Shown here: positions 1 to 8,279 of the stretch, in pieces
How positions within the stretch are numbered: position 1 is the stretch's first letter
How the letters are laid out: each line of letters starts with the position of its first letter
NCBI GenBank assembly: GCA_964384805.1
Contig: CAYLLO010000017.1
Coordinates: forward strand, 1-25,254
DNA from: HGM10611 sp964384805
GTDB lineage: Bacteria; Bacillota_I; Bacilli_A; ML615J-28; CAG-313
DNA length: 25,254 nt
Reading direction: 5' to 3'
Notes under the pieces: generated by a model
Told to the model about the DNA's origin: nothing
Seen by the model: the letters and a program-made list of their open reading frames with translations, nothing else
The model's database searches: none
Translations under genes and position numbers: made by a program

Positions 1-467
1 AATTAACTTATGATGAATCAGAAATTGTAGCAGTTGTTGGAACAAATTCATGGACTGATTCAACTAAAGGAACATATAATTATGGTGTTCGGTTGCTTTC
101 TAAAAGTAATACTTTAGGAAAGATAGAAAAAACTTATATGGTAGTTTTTAATGATGCTGAAGGTAATGTATTAAGTAGACAAGAGGTATCTATGGGAGGT
201 AGTGCAACACCTCCAAGTACACCAGTTAAAGATGGCTATCAATTTATGGGCTGGGATTTAGATTTTACAAATGTTACAAGTGATTTAACTATTAATCCTA
301 TTTTTGAAAAAATTGAATCGTCAGAACCAACTGATCCAATCGAACCAGTTGAACCGGTTGAACCAACTGAACACCCCAAAGGATGTAAAAAAGAACTTAC
401 ATTAGTAGTTGTGGGATTAATATCGATAGCTACTATGGGAACAATAATTCTAAAGAAGGAACGATAA
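1..467 (+). CDS. Surface protein, 3' fragment: InlB B-type repeat with GCKK C-terminal anchor
   Basis: The 5' end lies outside the window. The frame is open from base 3 and ends in TAA at 465-467, so a TTG at base 93 is only an internal codon. Bases 135-314 encode a module of the InlB B-repeat / Listeria-Bacteroides repeat type (Flg_new, PF09479): a YMVVFNDAEGN strand, a GGSATPPSTPVKDGYQFMGW core and a final INPIFEK. This small beta domain is common in tandem on bacterial surface proteins. A Pro/Glu/Thr-rich linker follows, then a Gly-Cys-Lys-Lys-Glu motif (from base 381), about 19 hydrophobic residues and a KKER end. The same three-part tail ends the two phosphodiester glycosidases at 20069 and 22061. 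No LPXTG is present. The protein is inferred to be exported and surface-retained; its main function lies upstream. The GHL10 gene starts 4 bases downstream, so the two are probably co-transcribed. Confidence 0.85.
   Translation, partial: LTYDESEIVAVVGTNSWTDSTKGTYNYGVRLLSKSNTLGKIEKTYMVVFNDAEGNVLSRQEVSMGGSATPPSTPVKDGYQFMGWDLDFTNVTSDLTINPIFEKIESSEPTDPIEPVEPVEPTEHPKGCKKELTLVVVGLISIATMGTIILKKER
342..368 (+). repeat. Three tandem 9-bp linker repeats
   Basis: Three consecutive 9-base units of the form GAACCRRYT encode the Glu-Pro-x repeats of the surface-protein linker. A related unit lies just upstream at 323-331. This is an extended, probably length-variable spacer between the InlB-type domain and the membrane tail. 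Confidence 0.6.
381..464 (+). other. C-terminal GCKK-TM-basic sorting-type signal (copy 1)
   Basis: These codons give Gly-Cys-Lys-Lys-Glu, a hydrophobic helix and Lys-Lys-Glu-Arg at the extreme C-terminus, 27 residues from the Cys to the end. The layout (invariant Cys, membrane helix, basic end) resembles C-terminal sorting signals of the MYXO-CTERM type, but the motif itself differs. It recurs at 19986-20066 and 21978-22058. Confidence 0.6.
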
Positions 468-471
468 AAAT

Positions 472-1728
472 ATGAAATTAAAAAAATATCAAAGTGATGA
501 ATATGTTTATTTTTATGGTAATAAAGAAATAGTTGATTTACCAGAATATGAATATCATGAAAATGACATTCGTGGAGTATGGGTATCAAATGTAGCTAAT
601 ATTGATACTCCTAAAATGGTGGATGTAGCCTCTTATAAACAATATTTAGTAGAGATGATTAAAAATATTGCTTCATATAATATGAATCTTATTATTTTTC
701 AAGTGCGTCCAACTAATGATGCATATTATTCCTCAAAATTAAATCCGTGGTCAAAATTTATTACTGGGGTTGAGGGACAAAATCCAGGATTTGATGTCTT
801 ACAATTTGTTATTGAAGAAGCTAAAAAATATAATATTGAAGTCCATGCTTGGATGAATCCTTATCGCGTATCAACGGATGCCTTAGATAAATTAGAAATG
901 ACTAAAGAAGAATATTTAAATACTTTATCTACTTCTAATTTCGCAAGACTTAATCCTGAATGTACAATTTTAGATGGAGCCAATAAAGTTATCTTAAAAC
1001 CGGCTTCAGAAAAAGTAATTAAATTTGTGACTGATACGATTATGGAAGTGGCTGAAAACTATGATATTACAGGTGTCCACATTGATGATTACTTCTATCC
1101 TTATGCGAAAATACCCCGTGAATTAGAAGAAGATGATTATCAAGAAGCTTTAAAACATCATCCTGAATTATCATTTGATGATTGGCGCCGTGATAATGTT
1201 AATCGAATGATTGAAAGTGTTCATACTGAACTGAAAAAATTGCTTAACAAAAAAGGGAAAAAAGTTGAATTTGGAATTAGTCCATTTGGTATTTACCGGA
1301 CTAATAGTGCAATTGATCCTAATGGTTTTAGTGAAGGTTCATTTCATGCGACAGGAGTATGTGAATGCTATTCAAGTCTTTATAGTGACGTTTACTATTG
1401 GATGCAAAAGGGATGGATTGATTATGTTGTTCCACAACTTTATTTCCCTTTTGAAAGAAAAGATGTTAACTATCATGATTTAGCTGCTTGGTGGTCAAAA
1501 ATGGTGAAAAAAACTGATACTAAACTATATATTGGGCAGGCTATTTATCAAATGGGTTCAAATGAAGTTTGGGCTAACCCTTTAGAAATTGATAATCAAT
1601 TGCGGTTTAATTGTAACTATCCTAATATTGCTGGTACAATATTTTTTACATATCATGATTTAGTTCCAGGACAAAATGAAACTAAAGATTTTGGATTAAA
1701 AAAGCTTAAAGAACGTTGGGTAAAATAA
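472..1728 (+). CDS. GHL10-family glycoside hydrolase (YngK/DigH-like), apparently cytosolic
   Basis: The 418-residue protein matches the glycosyl-hydrolase-like 10 family (PF02638, DUF187). It has the opening IRGVWVSNV strand (res 33-41), IIFQVRPTNDAYY (74-86), VHAWMNPYRVS (124-134), GVHIDDYFYPY (201-211), FGISPFGIYR (267-276) and DYVVPQLYFP (317-326), spaced as expected for a TIM barrel. Asp205/Asp206 sit on the strand where the family's probable catalytic acids lie. E. coli DigH (YddW) of this family cleaves peptide-free peptidoglycan strands; other members are uncharacterised. Family members are usually exported, but this one begins with a hydrophilic stretch and has no signal peptide or lipobox, so a cytosolic role on imported oligosaccharides is inferred. 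An AAGGAA ribosome site lies about 10 bases upstream. It follows the surface-protein gene by 4 bases and is closed by a terminator, so it lies outside the large downstream operon but probably shares the pathway. Confidence 0.85.
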   Translation: MKLKKYQSDEYVYFYGNKEIVDLPEYEYHENDIRGVWVSNVANIDTPKMVDVASYKQYLVEMIKNIASYNMNLIIFQVRPTNDAYYSSKLNPWSKFITGVEGQNPGFDVLQFVIEEAKKYNIEVHAWMNPYRVSTDALDKLEMTKEEYLNTLSTSNFARLNPECTILDGANKVILKPASEKVIKFVTDTIMEVAENYDITGVHIDDYFYPYAKIPRELEEDDYQEALKHHPELSFDDWRRDNVNRMIESVHTELKKLLNKKGKKVEFGISPFGIYRTNSAIDPNGFSEGSFHATGVCECYSSLYSDVYYWMQKGWIDYVVPQLYFPFERKDVNYHDLAAWWSKMVKKTDTKLYIGQAIYQMGSNEVWANPLEIDNQLRFNCNYPNIAGTIFFTYHDLVPGQNETKDFGLKKLKERWVK

Positions 1729-1738
1729 AAAAATAATA

Positions 1739-1766
1739 AGGCACCATTAAAAGGTGCCTATTTTTT
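1739..1766 (+). terminator. Intrinsic terminator after the GHL10 gene
   Basis: A perfect 7-bp stem (AGGCACC / GGTGCCT) with a 7-base ATTAAAA loop is followed by A and then six T residues. It begins 10 bases after the stop codon and separates the first transcription unit from the large operon. Confidence 0.9.
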
Positions 1767-1838
1767 ACATTAAAATTATAGAAAAAAAGATGATATTTTG
1801 GGCGATATTTTTATTTTTCATAAAAATTGATATATCAC

Positions 1839-1867
1839 TTGCTAAAAAACGTTTTCTTTGGTATAAT
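1839..1867 (+). promoter_or_regulatory. Sigma-A promoter of the 14-gene glycan operon
   Basis: The -35 box is TTGCTA (1839-1844) and the -10 box is a perfect TATAAT (1862-1867), separated by exactly 17 bases. Transcription is expected to start near 1874, leaving about 40 bases of leader with an AAGGAG ribosome site at 1899-1904. The next convincing terminator candidate lies after nagB, so this promoter probably serves genes 1913-24378. Confidence 0.85.
1844..1857 (+). promoter_or_regulatory. cre-like / LacI-type operator in promoter spacer
   Basis: A perfect 10-bp palindrome, AAAACGTTTT (1846-1855), lies between the -35 and -10 boxes. Compared with the CcpA cre consensus TGWAARCGYTWNCW, bases 1844-1857 match at 12 of 14 positions; the missing ones are the leading T and G. 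Its position would block RNA polymerase, fitting catabolite repression by CcpA or local control by a LacI-family repressor. No regulator gene is in the window. Confidence 0.5.
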
Positions 1868-1873
1868 AAGTAA

Positions 1874-1886
1874 AGACTAGGAGTCT
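1874..1886. promoter_or_regulatory. Short inverted repeat at expected transcription start
   Basis: AGACT, a 3-base AGG spacer and AGTCT form a perfect 5-bp inverted repeat 6 bases past the -10 box. It could be a second operator half-site pair or a small 5'-end hairpin protecting the long mRNA. It is too short to be sure it is functional. Confidence 0.3.
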
Positions 1887-1912
1887 ATTTTTATTCTTAA
1901 GGAGATGGTTAA

Positions 1913-3733
1913 ATGCAAGTTGTTCCTTTGTTAAAGTACCAGAAGATGCTATCAGATTATTTACCATTAAGTAAAAATATAGAAATCATTAACGACTTTA
2001 ACAATAGCCAAAGACTAATTAATCGCATCAATGAATTAACTTGTGAGTGGCCTTCTAAAAATAAGAAAACTTATTTAAAAATTATCAAAAATGATCATTT
2101 AAAAGAAGAAGCTTACCAAATGCTGATCGATGAACGCGGTATCACAATTAGTTCAACATCAGATGTGGGAGCTTTTTATGCTATTGTAACCTTAAAACAA
2201 ATGGTTATAGATAATTGTAAAGTGGCTTTTGGGGAAATTAAAGATGATCCAGATTTAAAAATCCGTGGATTTATGCTAGATATCAGTCGAGCTAAAGTGC
2301 CGACTATGGATACGCTTAAACAAATAATTGATTTATTGGCACAACTTAAGTATAATCATTTGGAATTGTATGTGGAAGGGTTTTCATTAGAAAATAAAAC
2401 CTATTCATGGGTTTTGAAAGATGGAAATTACTTAACGATAAGAGAATATCAAGAGTTAGAAGCGTATGCATATGAACACTTTATTGATTTAGTACCAAAT
2501 GAAAACGGTTTTGGTCATATGCAAGATTGGTTACTTTTAGATGAGTTTAAAGAATTATCAGAAGTTGATGATTTATTTGAAATGTGGGGAAGTAAAAGGA
2601 CTTCATCCACTTTAGATGTAACTAATCCTAAAAGTATTGAATTAGTTAAAAGACTATACGATGACTTTTTACCATATACCAAATCACAGTACTTTAATAT
2701 GAATTTTGATGAACCTTTTGAATTAGGATATGGCAAAAGTAAGGCCTTGGTAGAAAAGATTGGAATTGGGAATGTGTTTGTTGATTATTTCCTAAAACTA
2801 TATGAACATGTTAAAAAGTATAATAAGACTCCGATGATTTGGGGAGATGTTTTGTTAAAACATCCTGAAGCATTGAAAAGGCTTCCACAAGATGTTATCT
2901 TTATTGATTGGGGTTACAATGTTGATTACCCTTATCATCATAACCTAAAATTATTAAAAAAATTAAATGTCAAATTTATGACTGCCCCAGCTACATCAAC
3001 ATGGGGAGTTATTACATCACGATATTTAGAAATGGTTACTACGATCCGTAATGCTTGTTTTTATACGAAAATGTATGAAGGTGAGGGAATGTTGTTAACT
3101 GATTGGGGAGATTTAGGACATTTACAATATTTACCATATAGCTACCCAGGAATCATATATGGAGCTATGTGTAGTTGGAATATAGAAAATAGTCCTGAAT
3201 ATTTAATAAAAGCAGTATTAGAAAAGTTAGTAGGTGGTACTTTGGCTAGTGTAATTTTAGATTTGTCAACTTACACTAGGTTAGAAGGAACTTATCGAAC
3301 TTATGGAAGTAAACTATTTTCAAGTATTTTGCACAGTGATGGTGCACGTAACGAAGAAGATAAATTGAATTTCTTTTTAAATAAAATGGCATATAATTTG
3401 TTAACTAAAGAAGAAACATATGCTTTAGAATTAGAATTTAATGCTTTAAAAAATCGGGTTGTGCCAAGTGAAAACTTAATAACCCAAGAGGTTTTAGGAA
3501 GTATTGAACTTTTAATTACTCTTTTAGACGTCAATATGATGCTTAGTGCATATTTTGATGGTCAAACATATTTAGAACAACTAGATGATTGCATTTTCAG
3601 ATTGACTAATTATCTAGCGGTTCACCAAGCGCTGTGGGAAGCGAGAAATAAAAAAGAAGGCTATAAGTTTAGTGCTTTACGTCTTCAACAATTAATCGAA
3701 ATGATGAAAAAAATGAAAGAAAGAGGCAACTAA
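1913..3733 (+). CDS. GH20-like beta-N-acetylhexosaminidase, cytosolic
   Basis: The 606-residue protein has a GH20 layout. An N-terminal alpha/beta region (about 20-105) contains the GITISSTSDVGAFYAIVTLKQ signature of the zincin-like GH20 accessory domain. The TIM barrel opens with IRGFMLDISRAKVP (117-130), the family's RGxxLDxxR motif. The usual Asp-Glu catalytic pair is best placed at Asp266-Glu267 in NMNFDEPFELG; classical hexosaminidases carry GGDE there, so this is a divergent subfamily. An all-helical C-terminal extension follows from about 400. The start has no signal peptide, so the enzyme is inferred to act in the cytosol on imported oligosaccharides, releasing terminal beta-GlcNAc or GalNAc. 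It is the first gene of the operon, with AAGGAG 8 bases before the ATG, and ends 2 bases before the binding-protein gene. The family is fairly certain; the substrate is not. Confidence 0.75.
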   Translation: MQVVPLLKYQKMLSDYLPLSKNIEIINDFNNSQRLINRINELTCEWPSKNKKTYLKIIKNDHLKEEAYQMLIDERGITISSTSDVGAFYAIVTLKQMVIDNCKVAFGEIKDDPDLKIRGFMLDISRAKVPTMDTLKQIIDLLAQLKYNHLELYVEGFSLENKTYSWVLKDGNYLTIREYQELEAYAYEHFIDLVPNENGFGHMQDWLLLDEFKELSEVDDLFEMWGSKRTSSTLDVTNPKSIELVKRLYDDFLPYTKSQYFNMNFDEPFELGYGKSKALVEKIGIGNVFVDYFLKLYEHVKKYNKTPMIWGDVLLKHPEALKRLPQDVIFIDWGYNVDYPYHHNLKLLKKLNVKFMTAPATSTWGVITSRYLEMVTTIRNACFYTKMYEGEGMLLTDWGDLGHLQYLPYSYPGIIYGAMCSWNIENSPEYLIKAVLEKLVGGTLASVILDLSTYTRLEGTYRTYGSKLFSSILHSDGARNEEDKLNFFLNKMAYNLLTKEETYALELEFNALKNRVVPSENLITQEVLGSIELLITLLDVNMMLSAYFDGQTYLEQLDDCIFRLTNYLAVHQALWEARNKKEGYKFSALRLQQLIEMMKKMKERGN

Positions 3734-3735
3734 AA

Positions 3736-6700
3736 ATGAAGAAAAAGCGATTTGTTCTTGTAACACTAGTTGTAGTGGTTGCTGTTGTAGCGGGAATAGT
3801 TATCCTTAACAATACCGGTTCAAAACCAATCACATACACTTATAATCCACAAGAAACAACTACCAATTCAAATTCCAATGATTACAATACATATTTGGAA
3901 AAAATCCAAAAAGAACATGGAAATGTTGAAACTCCTCCTGGAGTTAGTGTAAGCGTTGCTGGTGTTGATTATATTTCTAGTAGTTTATCAGCTGGTACTG
4001 AAGGCGGGAAATTAGAAGTGTATGACAAAGATGATGAATCTTTAAACATCAGTAATACAGACGATGTTAGTGATCAACTTTTATACACTCCTGATAAGGG
4101 TAGTGTGACTTGGAACATTAATGTTCCTAAAGAAGGGTTCTATAACTTAAAACTAAGCTACTATCCGATTAAAGGGACATCTTCTTCAATTGAAAGAAGA
4201 TTAACAATTAATGATCAATTAATTTTTGATAAAACTACAACATTTGTATTTTCGCGAGTATGGGGAAATGGTATAGATGTTATTGAACTTGACACAAGTG
4301 ATGCCAATAACTATTTAGCCAAACTTTCACCAGAAATAGATACTAAAGGGAATGATGTAAAGCCTAAACAACAAGAAAATCCAGAATTAAGAGTAGCTTA
4401 TTTCAAAGATGATATGGGCTATACTACCGAACCATATAAGTTCTATTTCCAAGAAGGTAATAACACTATTACTTTAGAAGCTGTTAAAGAAAATATTTTA
4501 ATTGATAAAATTATTTTAGAAAGCGTTTCTGAGACTATCACTTATGAAGAATATAAAACACTAAATAGTGGTAAAAATGTAGAAACTGGTACTTACTCTT
4601 CAAGAGTTGAAGGTGAAGCAGCTATTTCCAAATCTTCACCAACATTATATCCTCAAACTGATCGTACTAGTTCTATGACTTACCCTTATGAATATGCCTC
4701 AACAAGACTAAACTCTATTGGGGGAGATAGTTGGAGAGTTCTTGGTGACTGGATTACTTGGGAAGTTGAAGTGCCAGCGGATGGATACTATAATATTTCT
4801 TTAAGAGCTAAGCAATCTACCGTAAGAGGTATGTATTCTAATCGTATTGTTTATGTTGACGGTGAAATAGCGTTTGATGAATTAAAACAAACTATTTTCT
4901 CTTATTCTGCCGATTGGCAACTACTAACTTTAGGTAATGAACAAGAAAAATTTGAATTTTATTTGACCAAAGGAAAACATACAATCACAATGGAGGTAAC
5001 TCTTGGAGATTATGCAAGTTTAGTTGAAGAAATTGAAGATATTGTCGCATACCTTAATGATTTATATTTAGAAATTATTAAATTCACCACTACATCACCA
5101 GATTCAGGACGTGACTATGATTTAGCTAATCGTACAGGATTAAACTTAATGGAACGTTTAGAAACTGCTAAAAATCGTTTAGAAACTGTTTCTAAAGCTA
5201 TTTCTGATATTTCTGGTACTCAAAGTGATAAAACAGGGGTTATTGATACATTTGTAGTACAACTTAAAGATTTTCTAAAAGATAATGCTCGAAGCCTTCC
5301 TTCAAGACTTAGTACTTTCAGTAATAATATTTCTTCTTTAGGAACTATTCTTGCTGATTTACGTGAAGCACCATTAATGATTGATTATATTATTGTTCAT
5401 ACTCCTGATTACAAACTACCTAAAGCTAATGAAAGTTTCTTAAAGGGATTATGGGATGGGGTTGTTAATTTCTTCTATTCTTTCTTTATTGACTATTCAA
5501 CTATTGGAGCTCTTGATACTGACTCAGAAATTAAAGAAACTATTGAAGTTTGGATGACTTTAGGACGTGACCAAGCCAACGTAATTAGACGATTAGTCGA
5601 CGAAGAATTTACTCCTGAAACAGGAATTCAAGTAGATTTAAAAATTACTGGTACTGACGTATTATTAAAATCAACTCTTGCAGGTATCGGACCTGATGTC
5701 GCAATTAACGTTGATAGTACATTGCCTGTTAACTATGGTTTGCGTAATGCGGTATATGACATTAGTCAATTTGATGACTACGAAGAAGTAGCTTCTCAAT
5801 TCTCTGCTAGTGGTAATGCTCAATTTACATTTGACTGGGGAGGAGCAGAAGGCCGAGGAGTCGAAGTATATGCGTTACCAGAAAAAGAATTATTTTTGAT
5901 GATGTTCGTTCGTGATGATATTATGGAAAAATATGGTTGGCAAAATAAGGTTCCTAATACTTGGGACGAAGTTATTGGTTTAGTTGCTGATTTACAAGCT
6001 GAATCATTACAATTTTATTTGCCAGTCAATGAATCTGGAGCTACTGCTCTTAATCCAATTTTTGTTTCTCTATTATACCAAATGGGTGGTGAATTGTATA
6101 TTAACAATAACACTGAAACTGGTTTATTAGCGGAAACAGGAATGGAAGCATTTGAAACATGGACTGAGTTCTACACATTATATTCATTCCCATCATATGC
6201 TTCATTTATTAACCGTTTCCGTTCGGGTGAAATGCCAATTGGTATTGCTTATTATGAAACATACAATACTTTATCAGTATTTGCTCCTGAACTTCGTGGT
6301 TCGTGGTCATATTATCCAATTCCTGGTAGTTATCGTACTGATGACAATGGAAATACATATATTGATCATACATCAACAGTAAGTGGTACAGGATCAGTTA
6401 TTTTAAGAGGTCCTGCTGAAGAGTCTGAAAGTATTCGTGATGCTTCTTGGGAATTCTTAAAATGGTGGACTAGTACTAAAACTCAACAATTATTTGGACA
6501 AGAAATGGAAGGTATCTTAGGTTCTGCAGCCCGTCAAGCAACAGCAAACGTAGAGGCTTTAAAAGGACTTGCATGGCCTAAAGATGATTTAAATCAATTA
6601 TTAAAACAATGGGGATTTGCTGAAGATGCAGATAGTACAGTCACTATTAATGGTCAAAAAGTTGCCTCATTCAAAACCACAAATAGTGATGGTAAGGTTT

Positions 6701-6909
6701 ATGATAATGTATATGGAGTTCATCATATGCCACAAATTGCTGGAAGTTATATTACTGGTCGTGAAGTAGAAAATGCCTTCCGTGAAGTAATTAATAACTT
6801 AGTTAATGCTAAAGAAACATTGTATGAATATGCTAATAATATTAACAATGAAATTGATCGTAAGCGTGCTGAATTCGGCTTGCCGCTTGCGGGAGAAAAA
6901 GAGGAGTAG
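3736..6909 (+). CDS. Membrane-anchored solute-binding protein fused to CBM-like domains
   Basis: This 1057-residue protein is more than twice the usual length of an ABC solute-binding protein. Residues 6-24 are a hydrophobic membrane segment after MKKKR, without a lipobox Cys, so it is probably an uncleaved N-terminal anchor. Two beta-rich modules follow (about 68-265 and 285-425). Each has the W-x-(I/V)-x-VP-x-(E/D)-G-(F/Y)-Y-x-(L/I) signature typical of CBM6/35-like jelly rolls (VTWNINVPKEGFYNLKL; ITWEVEVPADGYYNISL) and a closing (N/H)TIT(L/M)E strand. A helical linker (about 425-545) leads to a family-1 binding domain from about 600 to 1010, with an IGPDVAIN strand, YALPEKELFLMMFVRDDIMEKYGW and SWEFLKWWTS. 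The protein is inferred to capture a polysaccharide or oligosaccharide and hand it to the adjacent permeases. The first permease starts 3 bases downstream. Confidence 0.8.
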   Translation: MKKKRFVLVTLVVVVAVVAGIVILNNTGSKPITYTYNPQETTTNSNSNDYNTYLEKIQKEHGNVETPPGVSVSVAGVDYISSSLSAGTEGGKLEVYDKDDESLNISNTDDVSDQLLYTPDKGSVTWNINVPKEGFYNLKLSYYPIKGTSSSIERRLTINDQLIFDKTTTFVFSRVWGNGIDVIELDTSDANNYLAKLSPEIDTKGNDVKPKQQENPELRVAYFKDDMGYTTEPYKFYFQEGNNTITLEAVKENILIDKIILESVSETITYEEYKTLNSGKNVETGTYSSRVEGEAAISKSSPTLYPQTDRTSSMTYPYEYASTRLNSIGGDSWRVLGDWITWEVEVPADGYYNISLRAKQSTVRGMYSNRIVYVDGEIAFDELKQTIFSYSADWQLLTLGNEQEKFEFYLTKGKHTITMEVTLGDYASLVEEIEDIVAYLNDLYLEIIKFTTTSPDSGRDYDLANRTGLNLMERLETAKNRLETVSKAISDISGTQSDKTGVIDTFVVQLKDFLKDNARSLPSRLSTFSNNISSLGTILADLREAPLMIDYIIVHTPDYKLPKANESFLKGLWDGVVNFFYSFFIDYSTIGALDTDSEIKETIEVWMTLGRDQANVIRRLVDEEFTPETGIQVDLKITGTDVLLKSTLAGIGPDVAINVDSTLPVNYGLRNAVYDISQFDDYEEVASQFSASGNAQFTFDWGGAEGRGVEVYALPEKELFLMMFVRDDIMEKYGWQNKVPNTWDEVIGLVADLQAESLQFYLPVNESGATALNPIFVSLLYQMGGELYINNNTETGLLAETGMEAFETWTEFYTLYSFPSYASFINRFRSGEMPIGIAYYETYNTLSVFAPELRGSWSYYPIPGSYRTDDNGNTYIDHTSTVSGTGSVILRGPAEESESIRDASWEFLKWWTSTKTQQLFGQEMEGILGSAARQATANVEALKGLAWPKDDLNQLLKQWGFAEDADSTVTINGQKVASFKTTNSDGKVYDNVYGVHHMPQIAGSYITGREVENAFREVINNLVNAKETLYEYANNINNEIDRKRAEFGLPLAGEKEE

Positions 6910-6912
6910 AAT

Positions 6913-8277
6913 ATGGAATTTAACGTAATTTTATATATAGTATTCTCAATAATATTTGCGTTACTTACTTTTGCGATTGTAAGATATATTATGAAAAATA
7001 AAAAACTTGATCGCCTTCATGGTATTACACCACGAACTCGTGCTGAAAAACGCGAAAAAGCAGCTCTTGAAAGAGCTGATAAAGTAACAAGAAAAACAGA
7101 ACTTCGTGAGGCTATAAAAGCTAAAAAAGCCGAATGGAAAGCAGAAGATAAAGCCTTTGATAAACAAGTAAAATTAAATATTGAAAAGCTTAAAAAACAG
7201 GTTGCGGAAAGCAAAGTTAAATACGATGAATTAAAAGCTGCATATTATGCAGATAAAGAAAATGAAGAAAAAGCAGAAGCATATTTTACTTATTCGAAAG
7301 ATCATGAAAGATTAATTCAAAAATTAAGAATTGAAAAAGAACGTGCTTCAATCGGTTATAAAATAGAACGTTGGAGTAAACGTGGGGGACGTTTGCGCCG
7401 AGAATTGTACATCAAACGTCAATATTATTATTTAGTAGCACCATATACGATTTTATTCTTTATCTTTACGGTATTACCAGTTGTAATGTCATTAATTTTA
7501 TCATTTACCTATTTTAATCTTTTAGAATTCCCTTCATTTGTAGGTTGGGAAAACTATATGAGATTGTTTGTTGATGATAAAGTGTTTATTATTGCGATTA
7601 AAAATACTTTAATATTAGCGATTATTACTGGACCATTAAGTTATTTGATGGCTTTCGTATTTGCTTGGCTAATTAATGAATTAAGACCAAAATTAAGAGC
7701 ATTTATGACTTTAATATTCTATGCTCCATCAATTTCTGGTAACGTATACTTAGTTTGGAAACTAATTTTTAGTAGTGACATTTATGGTTATGCCAACTCA
7801 ATTTTAATGCAACTTGGAGTTATTCAAGAACCGATATTGTGGCTTCAAAATGCTGATTATATTCTTTGGATTGTAATGATCGTTCAATTATGGATGAGTT
7901 TGGGGGTTTCATTCTTAGCCTTCATTGCTGGATTACAATCAGTTAATAAAGAGTTATATGAAGCCGGAGCGATAGATGGTATCAAGAGTCGTTGGCAAGA
8001 ACTTTGGTTTATTACACTTCCACAAATGAAGTCACAACTAATGTTCGGGGCAGTAATGCAAATTACATCAAGTTTATCAGTTGCTGAAGTTTCAACCCAA
8101 ATTGCGGGATTCCCATCAATTGAGTATGCGGGACATACAATTATTACCCACTTGATGGACTATGGTAATTTACGTATGGAAATGGGTTATGCATCCGCTA
8201 TTGCGACAATCTTATTCATAGTAATGATTTTAGCAAATACATTAATTAAGAAAATTTTAAGAAGGGTAGGCAATTAG
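6913..8277 (+). CDS. ABC sugar permease, MalF-type, with long coiled-coil N-terminus (pair 1)
   Basis: The C-terminal part (about 170-454) is a binding-protein-dependent permease (PF00528). It opens with YLVAPYTILFFIFTVLPV, has about six membrane helices and carries the EAA loop EAGAIDGIKSRWQELWFITLP (350-370), which docks the ATPase. The N-terminus is unusual. A separate membrane helix (about 4-25) is followed by roughly 140 highly charged Lys/Glu/Ala-rich residues predicted to be helical or coiled coil, before the permease proper. Standard MalF-type sugar permeases of Firmicutes have about 290-310 residues; this one has 454. The ribosome site GAGGAG lies inside the end of the upstream gene. 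It partners the next gene. The extension may recruit the ATPase, the YIP1 protein or the second permease pair (inference). Confidence 0.9.
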   Translation: MEFNVILYIVFSIIFALLTFAIVRYIMKNKKLDRLHGITPRTRAEKREKAALERADKVTRKTELREAIKAKKAEWKAEDKAFDKQVKLNIEKLKKQVAESKVKYDELKAAYYADKENEEKAEAYFTYSKDHERLIQKLRIEKERASIGYKIERWSKRGGRLRRELYIKRQYYYLVAPYTILFFIFTVLPVVMSLILSFTYFNLLEFPSFVGWENYMRLFVDDKVFIIAIKNTLILAIITGPLSYLMAFVFAWLINELRPKLRAFMTLIFYAPSISGNVYLVWKLIFSSDIYGYANSILMQLGVIQEPILWLQNADYILWIVMIVQLWMSLGVSFLAFIAGLQSVNKELYEAGAIDGIKSRWQELWFITLPQMKSQLMFGAVMQITSSLSVAEVSTQIAGFPSIEYAGHTIITHLMDYGNLRMEMGYASAIATILFIVMILANTLIKKILRRVGN

Positions 8278-8279
8278 TC

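Noticed and set aside
93..467. Complete small gene starting at TTG 93
   Set aside because: The same frame is open back to base 3 and no ribosome site precedes the TTG. The sequence is the end of a larger surface-protein gene.
239..589. Antisense ORF spanning the surface-protein and GHL10 junction
   Set aside because: It mirrors the Pro/Glu repeats of the + strand and has a His/Ile/Phe-rich composition with no promoter or ribosome site.
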